Assembly: GCF_037126285.1 (NCBI RefSeq)
Contig: NZ_CP147012.1
Location: forward strand, 2,688,001 to 2,752,000
Source of the DNA: Bernardetia sp. MNP-M8
GTDB lineage: Bacteria; Bacteroidota; Bacteroidia; Cytophagales; Bernardetiaceae
DNA length: 64,000 bases
Reading direction: 5' to 3'
In this document: in pieces, positions 25,110-34,606 of the stretch
How positions within the stretch are numbered: position 1 is the stretch's first letter
How the letters are laid out: each line of letters begins with the position of its first letter
Translations under genes and position numbers: made by a program
The notes under the pieces: generated by a model
Told to the model about the DNA's origin: nothing
What the model saw: only the letters and a program-made list of their open reading frames with translations
Database searches by the model: none

Positions 25110-28100
25110 ATGCAAAAATATAAAAATCTTAAAGCAGGTTATATTTGTGATACCATTGCAAAAACGATTTCAGAATATAAAAAAGAATTATTAGAAAGCG
25201 ACGAAAACGAACAAACTAAAAAGAGTAAACTAGGGCAAATAGATGGTTTATTAGATTATGTAAGTTGTTTTGATGTTTATTTTCCAAATGTACAGAAGGT
25301 AAATTTTGAACGATTAAATCCTGTTTTAGCAGTTTTGAATAACATTATTACTAGAGGACTTCCCACTAAAGTACCTTTATTAGTAGAAAAAATATTTGTA
25401 GAAATAGGTCTTTTGAAGGATAATGAGAAAGAATATGTATTTGATTATTCTACTTCAATAAATGAGATAGGATACGAAACCGTTTTTGATTTGCTACATA
25501 TTATAGAACCTAATCTTGCTATTTCTAAAACAGAATATGGAGGTAAGGGAAGTGATTTTGAATGGAATTTTTTAAATAAAACTCTATCAGATTATCCATT
25601 TTTAAAGCAAATTTTTCAATCACAAAGAGATTTTTCTACTATAAATAAAGAAGTAAATGGAGGTAGAAGTGTAGATTTTTCTTACTCTTCACCTTATCAT
25701 ACTTTTGATGCAGAATTAGGAAAAAACACAAACAGAACAAGAGGTTTTATTGTAGAAGTGGATGGCTCACATCATCAAAATTACGATTATAAATTATACG
25801 ATACTTACAGAGATGCAAAGGCAGAAGATGCCAATTTTGAAACCTTTAGAATTACAGAGCTACAAGGAGAAAAAACAGATTTAACACTAGAAGCCATTTT
25901 TAGCAGAGCAAGTTATCAAATTTATCAAAGTAATTATCAGATAACTATTTCTGATTTTTTAGAGGAGTATAGTCTAATTTTTATTCCTTTAGCTGTTGCA
26001 AGAATACAAAAAACGCTCATTGAATATTTTTTAGCAAATTCAGAACAACTCAATAAAAAGGAATTGAATATTGCTATTATTGAACGAGATTTTCCATGTG
26101 GTGCTTTGGCTATTGAATCTTTGAAAGAATTAATTTTAAATATAAATGGTCTTTTAGAAGAGAATGAAAAGCAACATTTTCCAAAAATTAACCTAACTAC
26201 TTTTCAGAATGAGAAATATGTTTTAGATAAAAAATTACATCTTGATGCTACTCTTCAAAATGAAGCCCATTTTCAAAAAAATGATTTTGATATTATCTTA
26301 GACCATTCTATTTTAAGGCGTTCGAATGTTTATAAAGAAACTACTTTTCAGAGTAATTCAAAAGAAATCATCAAAATTCGTTCTGCCCATTTTGTAGATA
26401 ACAGTTTTGGAAATGCTCGTCGAACATATTGTACTGAATTACTAAATTATAAAAAATTAGTAGAAAAACAAGATGATAGTTCATATAAATCAATAGAAGA
26501 GAGTGAAAAATATATCAATTTTTTCATTCAGACTATCTTTCGCAAAAAAGAGTTTAGAGAAGGACAGCTTCCCATTATTTCAAGAGCCTTACAGCTCAAA
26601 CCTGTCATTGGATTATTACCAACAGGAGGGGGAAAATCACTTACTTTCCAACTTTCAGCATTTTTGCAACCTGCCCTTTGTGTAGTAGTCGATCCTATAA
26701 AATCATTAATGGAAGACCAAGTACGAGTTTTGAAAACCAATTGGATTGACTGTTGTGATTTTATTAATTCAAATTTATCAAGAGAAGAAAGAAAAGAGAA
26801 AGAAATAAACTTTAGATTTGGCGAAACATTATTTATGTTTATTTCTCCAGAGCGTTTTGTAATTAAAGAGTTTAGAGAGATTTTAATGACTATTCCTGCT
26901 ACTCCTTTTGGGTTGTCGTTTGGCTATTGTGTAATTGATGAAGTGCATTGTGTTTCGGAATGGGGACACGACTTCAGAACTACTTATTTGATGTTAGGAA
27001 AAAATGCACAAAACTATTTACCTACCAAAAGCAAAAAACCTGTTTGTTTGATAGGACTTACTGCGACAGCTTCTTTTGATGTTTTGGCAGATATTGAAAG
27101 AGAATTAGATATTCGTCATGATGATGTTTCTAATGCAATTATTATGATAGAAAATACTATTCGTCCAGAATTATTTTTTAGAGTAATTGATGCAACAGGA
27201 AAAGATAGAATGCAAGTGCTTAACAATGATTTTGTAAATATGAAACAAAATCTTTTAGCATTAAATACAAAGGAAGTTTTAGAAAAATCTCAATTCCATC
27301 ATTTTGATGAGTTTGATAAAAAGGATTTTGCAAAAGATAAAGAAAGTAATGAACTAGAATTTGAACCAAAATATAAGTATTTATTAGATAGCGAAAACCC
27401 TGAAGTAGTAAATCATAATGATTTGTGTTCTATAATATTTTGCCCTGTCAAAGCAAATAGAGATACAAGTGTAGAAGAAGTTTTTGGAGCAATACAATCT
27501 AATTCTGTAGGTTTTTTTCATGGAGTAGATTTTGAAGCAAAAGAAATACAAAAAATTGTACAAAAGCATTTTGAAGATTTTACTAATGATAGATTAAACC
27601 ACATGGTTTGTACAAAAGCCTTCGGAATGGGAATTGATAAGCTGGATATTCGTTCTACTTATCATATTCTTTATTCGAGTTCTCTGGAAAGTTTTGTGCA
27701 AGAAGCAGGGAGAGCAGGGAGAGATAAAAAAATAGCACAAGCCAACGTAATTTTATCTAAAAATGTAACTTATACTCTTTCTCATTTATGTTTAAGACAA
27801 GACAGTTTTGAAGATGAAACTTTCAAACCTATTATTAATACTTTTCATAGAAAAGCAATACGAAAAAATATTATAGGCGAAAATTTTATTACAGAAGAAA
27901 GTTTGAAAGAAACTATTAATGACACTATTCAAACGCTTAAATATACTAGTGATACGCTAAAGAAAGAACTAATAGAGCGTTTGAATAAATTTATTACAAA
28001 TCATTATTCTGATAGAGAAACGCATGATTATTTTTATAATAATTCATTTAAAGGGATAGATACAGAAATAAGTCAAATTTATAATTTATTCAAGTACAAA

Positions 28101-29648
28101 GAATTTTCTGAAAAGAAAGTAAGTAAAGTTTTGGAAGAGGAATATAATGCAATTCATCAAACAAGTTTCACTTTCAATTTTTGGAAAAGAAACGGTAATT
28201 ATAGATTATACATAGCATCTGAACAGGGAGAAAGTTTAGGTTATCTAAATTTAGTAACTGTAGGAGGATCTATACATTACAGTCAAGATGATATTCTTTT
28301 AAACGATATTCTTAATTTTATCAAAAGTAAAAATGTAGAAGCATTGCCTTTGTTTTCATTTATAGACAGAAAAGAACAGCATCATATAGAAAAACAAGAT
28401 CCCTTGATAGAAGAGTTTAATAAAGCAGAGGATAGTACGTTCAAATTTTTTATTGGGAAAGAAAAAAAGTATTCAGATGTAGAAATAGAAATTTGTAAAC
28501 TCATAGAGGTAAACCCAGAAAAAGAAATTAAACCTCCTAATTTTATGATGAAGTATAGCGAAGGAGTGAAAAAAGCTATGAATAATTCAGCCGACTTTGA
28601 AGACTTTATACTTCTTTTAAGGGAAGTGGGAGATGATGTAAGAGATACTGCTTTACAAGAGAAAAAACGAAGATTAAGATTTCTTTATAATAGAGATAGA
28701 ACAGAACTAAGCAACGATACAGGAAGACTTATCTACAGAATGTATTGTGCAGGTTTTTTGAGTGATTACACAATAGACTATCAAAAAAATAGTTTGTCTG
28801 AATGCACTTTTAATAAATACAATTCTATAAATAATTATATTGATAAGATAGAGATTTACTTAAAAAAATATTTTTCTGAAAGCGAAGTTTCGAAGCAAAT
28901 TAAAGCATTAAATGAGAGATGCAGTAAAGAAACAATAGTTGAGAATATAATGGAATGTTTGTACTTTTTATCTGAATTTTCATATAAAGAAATAGCTAGT
29001 AAAAAAGAAAGAGCAATTTCAGAAGTAGAAAGCATTTTAAACGAAACTATTACAGTTGAGAAATATAAACTTGATTGGTTTGAACAAAACAAACACATCA
29101 AAGAACAAATCTATTTTTATTTTAATGCAAAATATGCTCGTCGTGATTTCAAAATTGAAGGAAAACCGTTTTCTTTATTATACGATTATAAAAATAGGGA
29201 AAAAGAACAGACCTTGAATGAAGACGAAATTCTAACAAAATATTTAGATGTTTTAGCACTGCAAGGAACTCCACAAAATAACTACAAACATTTAATAGGT
29301 TCGTGTAAGAAAATTTTGAGGTCGCTTACTCAAACAGATTTAGAAAAAGAGTGGGTTTTACGTCTATTAAAAGCCTTTTCTATGTATTGTGTCAATAATA
29401 CGTCTTATATTTCAGAAGCTAATGGAGATTTAGAACAAGGTTTCAGAAAGTTCTACAAAGATGAAAATTTTCATCAAAACGATTTTATAAAAGTAGAAAA
29501 AATATTTAATGAATATTTTAATAGACTTGAAGAAAACATTTTACTAGATAATCCTTCTTTTAAAGATATTAAACTTATTCGTCTTAATTTATTATTAGAA
29601 CTTCAATCTTTAGAAATAGAAAAAATGCTTTCTATTGATTTATCCTAA
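25110..29648 (+). CDS. DUF559-like nuclease fused to RecQ-like helicase (1512 residues), candidate defence effector
   Basis: Large cytosolic protein. Residues 189-235 look like a PD-(D/E)xK nuclease of DUF559/Vsr type: D189 in RSVDFSY, then VEVDGSHH (E216, D218), then YDTYRDAKAEDANFETFRI. From about 490 comes a RecQ-like superfamily 2 helicase core: Walker A PTGGGKS (K509), DEVH box (610-613) inside VIDEVHCVSEWGHDFR, LTATA, CTKAFGMGIDKLDIR, and the motif VI AGRAGRD at about 866. RecQ zinc-binding, winged-helix and HRDC domains are not apparent. The C-terminal 600 residues are unrecognised and rich in Lys/Glu. I chose the ATG at 25110 over a TTG at 25098. The coiled-coil membrane gene starts 28 bp later, so the two are probably cotranscribed. 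A defence role is an inference. Confidence 0.85.
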   Translation: MQKYKNLKAGYICDTIAKTISEYKKELLESDENEQTKKSKLGQIDGLLDYVSCFDVYFPNVQKVNFERLNPVLAVLNNIITRGLPTKVPLLVEKIFVEIGLLKDNEKEYVFDYSTSINEIGYETVFDLLHIIEPNLAISKTEYGGKGSDFEWNFLNKTLSDYPFLKQIFQSQRDFSTINKEVNGGRSVDFSYSSPYHTFDAELGKNTNRTRGFIVEVDGSHHQNYDYKLYDTYRDAKAEDANFETFRITELQGEKTDLTLEAIFSRASYQIYQSNYQITISDFLEEYSLIFIPLAVARIQKTLIEYFLANSEQLNKKELNIAIIERDFPCGALAIESLKELILNINGLLEENEKQHFPKINLTTFQNEKYVLDKKLHLDATLQNEAHFQKNDFDIILDHSILRRSNVYKETTFQSNSKEIIKIRSAHFVDNSFGNARRTYCTELLNYKKLVEKQDDSSYKSIEESEKYINFFIQTIFRKKEFREGQLPIISRALQLKPVIGLLPTGGGKSLTFQLSAFLQPALCVVVDPIKSLMEDQVRVLKTNWIDCCDFINSNLSREERKEKEINFRFGETLFMFISPERFVIKEFREILMTIPATPFGLSFGYCVIDEVHCVSEWGHDFRTTYLMLGKNAQNYLPTKSKKPVCLIGLTATASFDVLADIERELDIRHDDVSNAIIMIENTIRPELFFRVIDATGKDRMQVLNNDFVNMKQNLLALNTKEVLEKSQFHHFDEFDKKDFAKDKESNELEFEPKYKYLLDSENPEVVNHNDLCSIIFCPVKANRDTSVEEVFGAIQSNSVGFFHGVDFEAKEIQKIVQKHFEDFTNDRLNHMVCTKAFGMGIDKLDIRSTYHILYSSSLESFVQEAGRAGRDKKIAQANVILSKNVTYTLSHLCLRQDSFEDETFKPIINTFHRKAIRKNIIGENFITEESLKETINDTIQTLKYTSDTLKKELIERLNKFITNHYSDRETHDYFYNNSFKGIDTEISQIYNLFKYKEFSEKKVSKVLEEEYNAIHQTSFTFNFWKRNGNYRLYIASEQGESLGYLNLVTVGGSIHYSQDDILLNDILNFIKSKNVEALPLFSFIDRKEQHHIEKQDPLIEEFNKAEDSTFKFFIGKEKKYSDVEIEICKLIEVNPEKEIKPPNFMMKYSEGVKKAMNNSADFEDFILLLREVGDDVRDTALQEKKRRLRFLYNRDRTELSNDTGRLIYRMYCAGFLSDYTIDYQKNSLSECTFNKYNSINNYIDKIEIYLKKYFSESEVSKQIKALNERCSKETIVENIMECLYFLSEFSYKEIASKKERAISEVESILNETITVEKYKLDWFEQNKHIKEQIYFYFNAKYARRDFKIEGKPFSLLYDYKNREKEQTLNEDEILTKYLDVLALQGTPQNNYKHLIGSCKKILRSLTQTDLEKEWVLRLLKAFSMYCVNNTSYISEANGDLEQGFRKFYKDENFHQNDFIKVEKIFNEYFNRLEENILLDNPSFKDIKLIRLNLLLELQSLEIEKMLSIDLS

Positions 29649-29676
29649 CTCACAAACTCATTAAACTACTATTCTT

Positions 29677-30756
29677 ATGCCTAAAAATTATGACCAAATT
29701 ATTGAGCAATCGCATCTGAACATAACAGCTTTAAGTAAAAAAATAAAAGAGCTAGATAAATTCCAAGAAAAACTAGACAAATCACAGAAACAGATAACAG
29801 ATTTAGCCAATCAAAATATAGAAATTCCTTTGTATTTTAATAATTTGTTTGAGGAAATAATGGAGATTTCTATTCAATATACAGAATCATTAGGTAAGGC
29901 AAGTGAAAAATATTTAGATGGAAATAACAAGATTTTTGTAAATAAAATAACAGATTTTGAAACAAGATTAGCAGAATTTAAAGAGCAAATTATACGATTA
30001 TCGAAAGCTGATTTTAATGTTTTATTTGAAGAGTTACAAAAAGAGTTTATCTCACAATCTAAAAAAGATTTAGAGCTTGAATATAAAAAAATAGATGTTA
30101 AAACTGATGCTATTGCAAAAACAGCAAATTCTTATTTAGAAAAAATTAATACTTCTCTTACTGAAAAAACAACAGCATTTGAGGGAAAAATACAAGAATT
30201 CAAAATCCAAATTTCAAGATTATCAGATACGGATTTTAATATTTTGTTTGAAGGATTGCAAAAAGAATTTATTCTGCAAACGCAAAAAGATTTACAAGTT
30301 GAGTATATAAAATTAGCAACTAGAACAGAGGATTTACAAAGAGTCATTTCAAATCTTTCTAATCAGGCTAACCGTTTTGAGGAAATTGATTTTACAAAAC
30401 AATTCAAAGAAGTTCATGAAAAACTAGCTAATATTCATACTTCTACAAATGAAATTAGTTCAAGTTTAGAAATATTAAGTCAAAAGTCAAATAATATTTA
30501 TCAATCTGTTAGAGAAATAAAAAATAGTGTACAGGAAAATCATGAATTAGTTTTAGATAGAATAAAAGAACAAAGAGAATCTTTAAGACAACAAAATGAA
30601 AAATTACAAGAACATTTTGAGCCTCTAAATAAGAAAATAGAAGGACTAGAAAAACAAAATAAAATGTTAGAATCTAATTTAGCTATAAATACAATTCTCA
30701 CAGGTGTAGGGATTGTAATAGTTATTGGATTACTGATTTTTTCAGTAGTAAAATAA
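29677..30756 (+). CDS. Coiled-coil protein with C-terminal membrane anchor
   Basis: 359 residues, almost wholly coiled coil, ending in a single hydrophobic helix (about 336-357, TILTGVGIVIVIGLLIFSVV) and a two-residue tail, so it should be a tail-anchored inner-membrane protein with the bulk in the cytosol. It contains an internal duplication: residues 94-146 and 168-220 align with a 74-residue period (for example RLSKADFNVLFEELQKEF and RLSDTDFNILFEGLQKEF). A third, weaker coiled coil (about 240-330) carries repeated QxN/ExL heptads. It follows the helicase gene by 28 bp and so is its probable partner. Membrane coiled-coil proteins beside nucleases or helicases recur in prokaryotic defence systems, but no family match can be named. 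Confidence 0.75.
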   Translation: MPKNYDQIIEQSHLNITALSKKIKELDKFQEKLDKSQKQITDLANQNIEIPLYFNNLFEEIMEISIQYTESLGKASEKYLDGNNKIFVNKITDFETRLAEFKEQIIRLSKADFNVLFEELQKEFISQSKKDLELEYKKIDVKTDAIAKTANSYLEKINTSLTEKTTAFEGKIQEFKIQISRLSDTDFNILFEGLQKEFILQTQKDLQVEYIKLATRTEDLQRVISNLSNQANRFEEIDFTKQFKEVHEKLANIHTSTNEISSSLEILSQKSNNIYQSVREIKNSVQENHELVLDRIKEQRESLRQQNEKLQEHFEPLNKKIEGLEKQNKMLESNLAINTILTGVGIVIVIGLLIFSVVK

Positions 30757-30759
30757 AAC

Positions 30760-31800
30760 TTAAACAATACCAATTTCCCTAGAATGTAACATTGCTTTTT
30801 CACTTTTGATAAAATAACATGTCTTTACATTGAGATTTTCCATATTCTGAAGGATTTTTTGTGTACTACTTTTTTGCTTCTTTTCAGTCTGACGAATATA
30901 AATTGCTTTTATACTTTGAGGAAAAGTCTTACAAATTTCCTCATAAATAGTAGGGTCTGCTTGAGAATCATCTCCTAAAAGAACAAAGCGAAGATGTGGA
31001 TAAAACTCTATAATATCTTTTATTTTATCAAATTTATGATGATGTCCTCCTCTTCCTGTAAAAAGAAAATCTGAAAGATTAGTTTTGATGCTTTTTAGTT
31101 TAATGACAGCTTTAGGTAAATTTTGAATTTGGGTAAAACGTTCAATAAAATTATATAAATTCCACTCACTACTAGAAACATAAAAAAAAGTATTTGTTTC
31201 TCCTTTTTCTTGGTTGGCTTTACTAAGCAACTCATAATGTGATGTTACATCTTCAAATACTTTTCGGTCATTTACATTTCTCCATAACAAAACATATAAT
31301 TTTTTTAATAAATTATTGGTATGAGAAATCAAAAAAGTATCATCAATGTCTGAAATAAAAGCTAACTTTCCATCATAAGGATGCAAAATTTCAGTAGTTC
31401 TTTTTATGCTTTTGCCTTCATGATTTAATTCTACTTCTATTTTATTCCAACCATTTTTAAAATGGTCATCAGAAAAATGGTTTAAAGGAATAGAAAAACG
31501 AAAATATCCATCTTTGAGCGTTTTGCTATGTATTTTTTTGTTATTATAATGAAGATACACATCTGCATTCGAAATGGTTTTTCTTCTGAAAGTACGAAGA
31601 ACAGAATAAGCATGTTTGAATTTTGTTTTTTCACTCAACGGAACAGGCGATTTTTTGAAAACATGTCCAAAAACAACCAATAACTTGTCACTGGCATAGC
31701 CTCTATATAATTTTATATCAGCTTTTAGATTATCTTTTCTTATAATATTTGAACTCATAGAAGTTTTTTTAATTAATTTCTTTTCTGACATAACAAGCAA
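30760..31800 (-). CDS. App1-family phosphatidate phosphatase-like HAD protein
   Basis: 346 residues. The N-terminal part (about 30-135) is a beta-rich App1 middle domain with IKLYRGYASDKLLVVFGHVF and DGYFRFSIPLNHF. The HAD catalytic domain starts at AFISDIDDT (D151, D153, T155), continues with FFYVSSSEWNLYNFIERF, and closes with RFVLLGDDSQADPTIYEEI. App1 enzymes remove the phosphate from phosphatidic acid to give diacylglycerol; bacterial homologues share the core but are little studied. The ATG could be at 31800 or 31791. Directly divergent from it is a diacylglycerol-kinase-like gene, which would catalyse the reverse step, so the pair may control phosphatidate/diacylglycerol balance. It ends 3 bp from the convergent coiled-coil gene. 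Confidence 0.85.
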   Translation of the reverse strand: MLVMSEKKLIKKTSMSSNIIRKDNLKADIKLYRGYASDKLLVVFGHVFKKSPVPLSEKTKFKHAYSVLRTFRRKTISNADVYLHYNNKKIHSKTLKDGYFRFSIPLNHFSDDHFKNGWNKIEVELNHEGKSIKRTTEILHPYDGKLAFISDIDDTFLISHTNNLLKKLYVLLWRNVNDRKVFEDVTSHYELLSKANQEKGETNTFFYVSSSEWNLYNFIERFTQIQNLPKAVIKLKSIKTNLSDFLFTGRGGHHHKFDKIKDIIEFYPHLRFVLLGDDSQADPTIYEEICKTFPQSIKAIYIRQTEKKQKSSTQKILQNMENLNVKTCYFIKSEKAMLHSREIGIV

Positions 31801-31845
31801 ATCAAAATCTAGTTTGATATAAACAACTAAAACTCACATAAACCC

Positions 31846-32763
31846 ATGAAAAATAAAAACGATAATTTCATTTTTTTAGTCATAAACCCTCTAGCAGGAG
31901 GAACAGATAAGAAAAATGAAAAGTATATAATAAAAGAATATATAGAAAACAAAGGATATAATTTTGTCTATTATGAAACAACAGGAAATAAAGAAGAACC
32001 TTCTGATGAGACAGAAATAAAAAAACTATATACTAAGTACAAACCTAAAAAAGTAGTAATTGGAGGAGGAGATGGAACAATCAAATTCGTTTTTGAAACA
32101 CTTTTTAAAGAAGACATTATTTTTGGGATTTTACCAATGGGTTCTGCCAATGGATTAGCCAAGGATTTGGATTTGCCCAACGACTTAGAAACCTGTTTAG
32201 AAATTGCTCTACAAGATAATTTTAAAGAGGTGGATAGCATTTCAATCAACAAGATGAAGAGTTTTCATTTGAGCGATTTGGGACTCAATGCTGAACTTAT
32301 TAAAAACTATCACGATAGCAAAATACATGGAAAACTAGGTTATTTTTTACAAATGTTTCCTACCATTTTAGAAAACAAAGAACCTTTTAATGCTACTATT
32401 TCTACTCCAGATACACAAATTGAAACGCAAGCAAAAGTAATTTTGATAGCCAATTCAAGTAAATATGGAACAGGTGTAGTTGTAAATCCACTAGGGAAAG
32501 TAGATGATGATGTCTTTGAAATTGTTATTTTTAGAAGTTTAGAACTATCTCTTATATTGAAAATATTATTTGGTAATCTGCCTTTAGAAGATGATGCTAT
32601 CGAAATTATAAGAACAAAAAAAGCACTTATTCAAACAGATTATCCAATTAGCTTTCAAATTGATGGGGAATTTTGTGGAGAAGTAAAACAATTAGATATA
32701 GAGATGGAAAAACAGAAAATTAAAATTGCTACACCTAAATTAACTTCTAATACACGTAAGTAG
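31846..32763 (+). CDS. Diacylglycerol kinase family lipid kinase (YegS/DgkB type)
   Basis: 305 residues. DAGK catalytic domain: FLVINPLAGGTDK at the N-terminus, the nucleotide-binding GGGDGTIK (73-80), then GILPMGSANGLAKDLDLP, NKMKSFHLSDLGLNAELI and the C-terminal VDDDVFEIVIF and QIDGEFCG blocks. These enzymes phosphorylate diacylglycerol or related lipids, recycling diacylglycerol or forming phosphatidate. The next gene on the left is the divergent App1-type phosphatase, 45 bp away, and the two start codons share one short promoter region. Start at 31846 matches the usual N-terminus. Confidence 0.92.
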   Translation: MKNKNDNFIFLVINPLAGGTDKKNEKYIIKEYIENKGYNFVYYETTGNKEEPSDETEIKKLYTKYKPKKVVIGGGDGTIKFVFETLFKEDIIFGILPMGSANGLAKDLDLPNDLETCLEIALQDNFKEVDSISINKMKSFHLSDLGLNAELIKNYHDSKIHGKLGYFLQMFPTILENKEPFNATISTPDTQIETQAKVILIANSSKYGTGVVVNPLGKVDDDVFEIVIFRSLELSLILKILFGNLPLEDDAIEIIRTKKALIQTDYPISFQIDGEFCGEVKQLDIEMEKQKIKIATPKLTSNTRK

Positions 32764-32781
32764 TCAGAAAAAATAAAAGAC

Positions 32782-32942
32782 TAATTAGCAAGTGATTTGT
32801 AGTATGAAATACAAGGTGAGTATACTAAAAAATACTTCTTTTTATTATTATGAATAATTAAAATACAGTAATATATTATCCTGTAATTATCAGAGTAATC
32901 CTAAAACCAACAGCTCAGCGAAGCCAAATCACTCGCTAATTA
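32782..32942. repeat. Short gene-free inverted-repeat element
   Basis: TAATTAGCAAGTGATTTG (32782-32799) pairs with 32925-32942 at 17 of 18 positions, enclosing a 125-bp AT-rich loop with a smaller inner dyad ACAG/CTGT around 32866-32884. The right arm is preceded by AGCGAAGCCAAA, a word also seen in the larger palindrome near 48475 and, in part, at 59908. The remaining spacer to 33144 holds a promoter. Confidence 0.6.
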
Positions 32943-33015
32943 TTCTAATTATTCATTTTTTTTAAGTCACCACTATTCACTAAACTCATTTTTAACTGAC
33001 TTTTTGACATATTTT

Positions 33016-33048
33016 TTGAATAACAATTCAATTCTTTACGTATCTTTG
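33016..33048 (+). promoter_or_regulatory. Bacteroidota-type promoter of the sigma-54 regulator
   Basis: TTG at 33016-33018, 22-nt spacer, TATCTTTG at 33041-33048. It lies about 97 bp before the ATG at 33145. Confidence 0.55.
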
Positions 33049-33144
33049 AAGCATATTTGCAATTGTGTTATTATTATTTTACATAATTGATATTTTTTCA
33101 ATAAGAAATAGTTTTTTCCTGCTAAAAACACGTAAACCTTGACT

Positions 33145-34455
33145 ATGATAGATGTTCAGCCCATAAAATTACGTTTCGGAATTATTGGTCATTCTCCTTT
33201 GCTCAATCATGCCATAAAAGTCGCTGCACAAGTTGCCAATACAGATATGAGCGTTTTGATTACAGGCGAAAGTGGAACAGGAAAGGAGTCGTTTTCTAAA
33301 ATCATTCATCAACTCAGTACACGCAAACATTCTACTTTTATTGCCATTAACTGTGGAGCAATTCCTGAAGGAACAATCAATTCTGAACTTTTTGGACACG
33401 AAAAAGGCTCTTTTACAGGGGCAGCAGGAACACGAAAAGGATATTTTGAAGAAGCTGACGGAGGAACAATTTTTTTAGATGAAATTGGAGAAATGCCTCT
33501 TGATACACAAGCAATGCTTTTAAGAGTTTTAGAAAATGGAGAGTTTATAAAAGTGGGTTCTTCAAAACCTCAAAAGACAGATGTTAGGGTGGTGGCAGCT
33601 ACAAATGTACGCTTGGTTCAGGCTGTTGAAGAAGGAAAATTTAGAGAAGATTTATATTATCGTCTCAATACTGTTCCAATTTTTGTTCCTCCTCTAAGAG
33701 ATAGAGAAGATGATGTGGAGCTTCTTTTTCGCAAGTTTGCAGGTGATTTTTCAGAGCGTTATCGTAGCAAACCAATTATTTTGGATGAAGATGCCAAACA
33801 AATTTTGCTTTCTTATCCCTTTCCTGGAAATGTTCGTCAGCTCAAAAATTTGGTAGAACAAATGTCTGTTTTAGAAGGTGATAATAGGAATATTGATGCA
33901 GAAATATTGAAAAATTATTTGCCAAAAAATGCTCCAAGAGCAAATACACTTCCAGCACTTTCGGGAAGTGAGCAAGCAAAAGATAACTTTTCAGAGCGAG
34001 ATTTATTGTATAAAATATTGTTTGATATGCGTAGAGATGTGACCGAACTCAAACAACTCGTTTTGAATATTTTGGAAGGACAAGGAAGTGCAGGAATGTT
34101 GCAAAAATACGAACATCTTTTCGATGATGTAGCTAAGAATAGTGAATCTTATGCCGATAAAAATTCTAATTTGCCTTTGTATCTCAATCCCTCCAATCCA
34201 AATTCTGCTAATTACAATCAGGTTGAAGATGAACAAGATGATGCTGCCATAGAATATGCTAAAGAAGTAGAAGATTACAACGAACCAGAGGAAGAGCCAG
34301 AAGAGGAAACACTTTCTTTAGAGAAAAAAGAAAAAGAAATGATTATTAAGGCATTAGATAAAAATAATAATCGTAGAAAATATGCAGCACAAGATTTAGG
34401 AATTTCGGAGCGTACTTTATATAGAAAAATAAAACAATACGAACTGGATAAATAA
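33145..34455 (+). CDS. Sigma-54-dependent transcriptional activator without receiver domain
   Basis: 436 residues from the ATG at 33145 (a TTG lies two codons earlier). The AAA+ central domain starts almost at once: FGIIGHSPLLNHAIKVAAQV, Walker A GESGTGKE (41-48), then HEKGSFTGA (the sigma-54 contact loop, GSFTGA in place of GAFTGA), Walker B TIFLDEIGE and the arginine-rich FREDLYYRLNTVPI. A linker of about 110 residues, with low complexity and acidic near its end (EEPEEETL), leads to a Fis-type helix-turn-helix (NNNRRKYAAQDLGISERTLY). No receiver or sensor domain is present. In Bacteroidota this regulator is typically located directly upstream of lptE, as here. Confidence 0.93.
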   Translation: MIDVQPIKLRFGIIGHSPLLNHAIKVAAQVANTDMSVLITGESGTGKESFSKIIHQLSTRKHSTFIAINCGAIPEGTINSELFGHEKGSFTGAAGTRKGYFEEADGGTIFLDEIGEMPLDTQAMLLRVLENGEFIKVGSSKPQKTDVRVVAATNVRLVQAVEEGKFREDLYYRLNTVPIFVPPLRDREDDVELLFRKFAGDFSERYRSKPIILDEDAKQILLSYPFPGNVRQLKNLVEQMSVLEGDNRNIDAEILKNYLPKNAPRANTLPALSGSEQAKDNFSERDLLYKILFDMRRDVTELKQLVLNILEGQGSAGMLQKYEHLFDDVAKNSESYADKNSNLPLYLNPSNPNSANYNQVEDEQDDAAIEYAKEVEDYNEPEEEPEEETLSLEKKEKEMIIKALDKNNNRRKYAAQDLGISERTLYRKIKQYELDK

Positions 34456-34515
34456 ACAATAGTTAATTGTGAGTTATTAATGGTTAATTGAATTTCTAGA
34501 CTGAAATAAAATAGA

Positions 34516-34523
34516 TAATTTTG
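34516..34523 (+). promoter_or_regulatory. Candidate -7 element before lptE-like gene
   Basis: TAATTTTG fits TAnnTTTG and lies 84 bp before the ATG at 34607. A TTG is at 34488-34490 but the spacer is long (25 nt), so this may be a secondary internal promoter. Confidence 0.35.
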
Positions 34524-34606
34524 TGTTTTAACAAGAGCAAAACTCATTAACAACAAAGTATCAACACTGGTTACAAAATCAGAAAATAACGCTGAAATAA
34601 ATAATA

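Noticed and set aside
25110-29648. Annotating the helicase as housekeeping RecQ
   Set aside because: The core motifs are RecQ-like, but the protein is over twice the usual length, lacks recognisable zinc-binding, winged-helix and HRDC parts, and carries a nuclease-like N-terminus.
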